Assembly: GCA_013791855.1 (NCBI GenBank)
Contig: VMTA01000011.1
Location: 1-64,000 of the forward strand
Reading direction: 5' to 3'
DNA length: 64,000 nucleotides
Source of the DNA: Sideroxydans sp.
GTDB taxonomy: Bacteria; Pseudomonadota; Gammaproteobacteria; Burkholderiales; Gallionellaceae
Below the pieces are notes generated by a model that was not told the origin of the DNA, did no database searches, and saw only the letters and a program-made list of their open reading frames with translations. Shown here piece by piece: positions 61,418-64,000 of this stretch (positions within the stretch are counted from its first letter, which is position 1; the number at the start of each line of letters is the position of its first letter). A program made the position numbers and the translations under genes.

Positions 61418-62896
61418 CTAGTTTGCTTCGACCTGCAAGCTGATGCCCACGGACTTCCATTGTTTGGCCTCGACTTGCAGGGCGGTCTCTGTCAGCGGAT
61501 TCTGTGCCAGCCAATCACCGCTCAGGTGCAGGTGGAACTTCGTCCCGCTGAATCTTCCCTGCATCACGGGCAGCACGACATCGCTGCGGTTCCTGTAGAA
61601 CAAGGCGGCCAGCCGTAGCGCCATCACCTTGGCGGTCACTTGCCATTCCGATAATTGCTCACGCACTTTCTCCAGCTTGCCGCGGTGCGACAGTGCCAGC
61701 AGACTCAAGCGTTGCTGTGCCTTGCGCGAGAAACCGGGCATATCGGCATTGGCGAGGATGTAGGCGGAATGTTTGTGATAGCCGCTGTGGGCGACGCTGA
61801 TGCCGATCTCGTGCAGGTCGCATGCCCAGGCCAGCAACTGCATGTCTTCTTCATCGGCATGTTCGTCGGCGAACTGCTGCGCCAGATGCGCCGCCAGTCC
61901 GCGCACACGTACGGTCTGCGCATGGTCAACGTGATAGCGACGCATGAATTGCTGCACGGTCGCCTCGCGCATGTCGTTATGGGTGAATCGCCCCAGCAGG
62001 TCATACAGCACGCCTTCGCGCAACGCACCCAGCGCGGGACGCATCAGTTCGATGCCCAGTTCACAGAAGGCCGCGTACATGATGGAGAACCCGCCGGGGA
62101 ATACCGCCACGCGATCCGCCTTCATGCCCAGCAGATCGAGCTTGCTCATGTCACCGGCCTCAAGCATCTTGGCGCGCAGCTTTTCCAGACCTTCGCGCGT
62201 GATGCCGGATGCACTGAAACCGTTCTGCTCCAGCACGTCGCAGATCACCCGCGCGGTGCCAGATGAACCCAGTGCCAAACTCCAGTGCCCGTGCGCATAT
62301 TCCGCGACGATGGCTTGCAGTTCGGTGCGCGCGGCAAGTTCGGCCTGCTTGAGATTGGACTTGGTGAGTTTGCCGTCGGCAAAGAAGCGCGCGCTGTAGC
62401 TGACACAGCCCATGTACAGGCTTTCCAGGTGGATGGGCTGCAAGCCTTCGCCGATGATGAATTCGGTGGATCCTCCGCCGATGTCCATCACCAGACGGCG
62501 TTCTGCATCTTGCGGCAAGCCCTGCGCGACACCCAGATAGATCAGTCGCGCTTCTTCGCGGCCGGCGATGACTTCGATGGGAAAGCCCAGTGCCGCTTCC
62601 GCCAGCTTGAGGAATTCGGGGGCATTCTTGGCAACACGCAGGGAGTTGGTGCCGACGGCGCGCACCGCTTCGCGCGGCAGGTCGCGCAGTCGCTCGCCGA
62701 AACGGTGCAGGCATTCGAGTGCGCGTTGCTGGGAGGGTTGGTCCAGACGTTTTTCCGGCGTGATGCCGGAGGCTAGTCGCACCGCTTCGCGCAGACCGTC
62801 CAGCATGTAGAGCTGGTCGTTCTCGACGCGTGCGACCTGCAGTCTGAAACTATTGGAACCGAGGTCGACGGCGGCAAGGAGTGGCTGGCGGTGCAA
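61418..62896 (-). CDS. ppx: Exopolyphosphatase, Ppx/GppA family
   Basis: The 492-residue protein has AAVDLGSNSFRLQVARV at the N-terminus, the phosphate-binding MDIGGGSTEFIIGEG and the long C-terminal HD-like helical domain. It degrades polyphosphate or pppGpp. phoU follows upstream by 15 bases on the same strand, so the two are co-transcribed and link polyphosphate use to phosphate signalling. Confidence 0.94.
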   Translation of the reverse strand: MHRQPLLAAVDLGSNSFRLQVARVENDQLYMLDGLREAVRLASGITPEKRLDQPSQQRALECLHRFGERLRDLPREAVRAVGTNSLRVAKNAPEFLKLAEAALGFPIEVIAGREEARLIYLGVAQGLPQDAERRLVMDIGGGSTEFIIGEGLQPIHLESLYMGCVSYSARFFADGKLTKSNLKQAELAARTELQAIVAEYAHGHWSLALGSSGTARVICDVLEQNGFSASGITREGLEKLRAKMLEAGDMSKLDLLGMKADRVAVFPGGFSIMYAAFCELGIELMRPALGALREGVLYDLLGRFTHNDMREATVQQFMRRYHVDHAQTVRVRGLAAHLAQQFADEHADEEDMQLLAWACDLHEIGISVAHSGYHKHSAYILANADMPGFSRKAQQRLSLLALSHRGKLEKVREQLSEWQVTAKVMALRLAALFYRNRSDVVLPVMQGRFSGTKFHLHLSGDWLAQNPLTETALQVEAKQWKSVGISLQVEAN

Positions 62897-62911
62897 AACT
62901 CTGCTGGCAGC

Positions 62912-63619
62912 TTACTGCTGCACTTCCCGTTCGATCTCTTCGACGGTGACGTGACGCACGTCACGGCCTTTGACCATATAGACCACGTATTCGGACATGT
63001 TCTTGGCATGGTCGCCGATGCGCTCGATGGCCTTGGCAACGAACAGGATCTCCAGCGAAGTGGAGATGGTGCGCGGGTCTTCCATCATGAAGGTGATGAG
63101 GTAACGCATGATGGCGCGGAACTCCTCGTCCACCTGCTCGTCCTGGCGCACGACTTCGGCCGCAGCGGTGAGGTTGAGACGGGCGAAAGCGTCCAGCGAT
63201 TTGCGCAGCATGTCGAGCGCGATATCGCTGGCATGTTTGATCTCGTTGTAGCGCGGCAGATGCAGACGCTCTTTCTGCGACAGCAGCTTGGCCATGCGCG
63301 CGATCTTCTCGGCCTCATCGCCGATGCGCTCCAGATCGGTGATGGTCTTGATCACGGTCATCACCATGCGCAGGTCGCCCGCTGCAGGCTGACGACGCAC
63401 CAGGATGTGGTTGCAGCTCTCGTCGATCTCGACTTCCATCAGGTTCACACGGTGGTCGTCTTCGATCACCTGGTTCATCAGTGCGACATCACCCGTGATG
63501 AGCGATTCGATCGCCAGCTTGATCTGGTTCTCGACCAGCCCGCCCATCTGCAGTACGCGCGCGCGAACGGCTTCCAGTTCTGCGTCGAATTGTTTGGAGG
63601 TGTGTTCGGTACCGACCAT
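62912..63619 (-). CDS. phoU: PhoU, phosphate signalling protein
   Basis: The 235-residue protein has two PhoU three-helix repeats with the acidic metal motifs (EKIARM..., ERIGDHAKNMSEYVV). PhoU controls the PhoR/PstSCAB phosphate response. I chose the ATG at 63619, preceded at 6 bases by AAGGA; an ATG two codons earlier is too close. No pst genes are in the window. It is next to ppx. Confidence 0.95.
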   Translation of the reverse strand: MVGTEHTSKQFDAELEAVRARVLQMGGLVENQIKLAIESLITGDVALMNQVIEDDHRVNLMEVEIDESCNHILVRRQPAAGDLRMVMTVIKTITDLERIGDEAEKIARMAKLLSQKERLHLPRYNEIKHASDIALDMLRKSLDAFARLNLTAAAEVVRQDEQVDEEFRAIMRYLITFMMEDPRTISTSLEILFVAKAIERIGDHAKNMSEYVVYMVKGRDVRHVTVEEIEREVQQ

Positions 63620-63680
63620 GATCATTCCTTAATGGATTAATACAAATTGCGAATGTTACTGATGCTCCGTTACGCTTATG

Positions 63681-64000
63681 TTACCGAGCCGTCATTGTCT
63701 GCACGCCGTCGGGTGTGCCCAGCAGCAGCACATCGGCCGGGCGCAAAGCGAACAGTCCATTGGTCACCACGCCGGGCAGATGGTTCAGTTTCGCCTCCAA
63801 CTCGGTCGGGTCTATGATGCTCAGTCCGTGTACGTCGAGGATGACGTTGCCGTTGTCGGTGGTGAAACCTTCGCGCAGCTTGGGCTGGCCGCCCAGCTTC
63901 ACCATCTCGCGTGCGATGTAACTTTGTGCCATCGGGATGACTTCGATCGGCAACGGGAACTTGCCCAGTACATCCACCAGTTTGCTCTGGTCGCAAACGC
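63681..64000 (-). CDS. rpiA: Ribose-5-phosphate isomerase A, C-terminal part
   Basis: The window ends inside this gene; the last 106 codons are seen and the start lies to the right. It shows [34 protein letters not shown] and the end [23 protein letters not shown], all RpiA features including the C-terminal TNGLF loop. RpiA interconverts ribose 5-phosphate and ribulose 5-phosphate in the pentose phosphate pathway. Confidence 0.93.
   Translation of the reverse strand, partial: VCDQSKLVDVLGKFPLPIEVIPMAQSYIAREMVKLGGQPKLREGFTTDNGNVILDVHGLSIIDPTELEAKLNHLPGVVTNGLFALRPADVLLLGTPDGVQTMTAR

Noticed and set aside
61010-61618. Long plus-strand frame over the RNase P region
   Set aside because: It runs through the conserved RNase P RNA on the other strand and into ppx; its residues resemble the common false protein predicted from antisense rnpB.

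Overview
The window looks like a chromosomal segment of a GC-rich, respiring, nitrogen-fixing betaproteobacterium, possibly an iron oxidiser of the Gallionellaceae. This is inferred from gene content and order (an Azotobacter-like nif accessory operon, ubiquinone genes, dusB-fis-purH-purD, ppx-phoU, OxyR), not from a database search.

Region 1 (1-15.2 kb) is the accessory end of a nitrogen fixation island. A plus-strand series (two 2Fe-2S ferredoxins, nifQ, draG) converges on a long minus-strand operon: iscA-nifU-nifS-[35-aa membrane ORF]-nifV-cysE-TPR protein-nifW-nifZ-nifM-[degenerate CCA-enzyme-like protein]-[unknown 135 aa]. The operon has a clear sigma-54 -24/-12 promoter and an upstream TGT-N10-ACA NifA site. 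Between the convergent operons lies accessory cargo: an AT-rich ATPase/TOPRIM-like gene pair (putative defence), umuD and umuC with unusual GAAC-N4-GTTC operators, and a HigBA-type toxin-antitoxin module.

Region 2 (15.4-23.3 kb) holds tRNA-Pro, a polyprenyl diphosphate synthase and a tightly coupled six-gene envelope operon (GT9 glycosyltransferase, GtrA-like flippase, ArnT-like transferase, BNR/sialidase-fold protein, membrane protein, MFS transporter).

Region 3 (23.5-33.8 kb) has a Ser/Thr kinase fused to a cyclic-nucleotide domain, ridA, recG, ubiC, ubiA, then an oxidative-stress cluster (Dps, rubredoxin reductase, stand-alone rubredoxin, rubrerythrin) with divergent oxyR.

Region 4 (33.8-44.3 kb) holds a large MshQ-like secreted/adhesive protein, methyltransferases, hemF, tsaC, slyX, a TerB-like gene, dusC, an ArsC-like gene and a GST.

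Region 5 (44.4-52.2 kb) is a defence island: a membrane-anchored Mrr-like nuclease and a type I restriction-modification system (hsdM, hsdS, hsdR) with an HTH-ImmA/IrrE protease plus DUF4411 PIN pair inserted between hsdS and hsdR.

Region 6 (52.7-64 kb) is housekeeping: purD, purH, fis, dusB, a UbiH-like hydroxylase, a DsbC-like isomerase, an adenylate cyclase, RNase P RNA, ppx, phoU and the 3' part of rpiA.

Several dispersed repeats are scattered between genes: a ~140-bp element with self-complementary ends (three copies), inverted doublets of a REP-like palindrome (three, plus one singlet) and other palindromes. The best candidates for undescribed biology are the nifS/nifV microprotein, the nif-linked degenerate CCA/HD protein, the ATPase/TOPRIM pair and the protease-PIN insert in the type I system.
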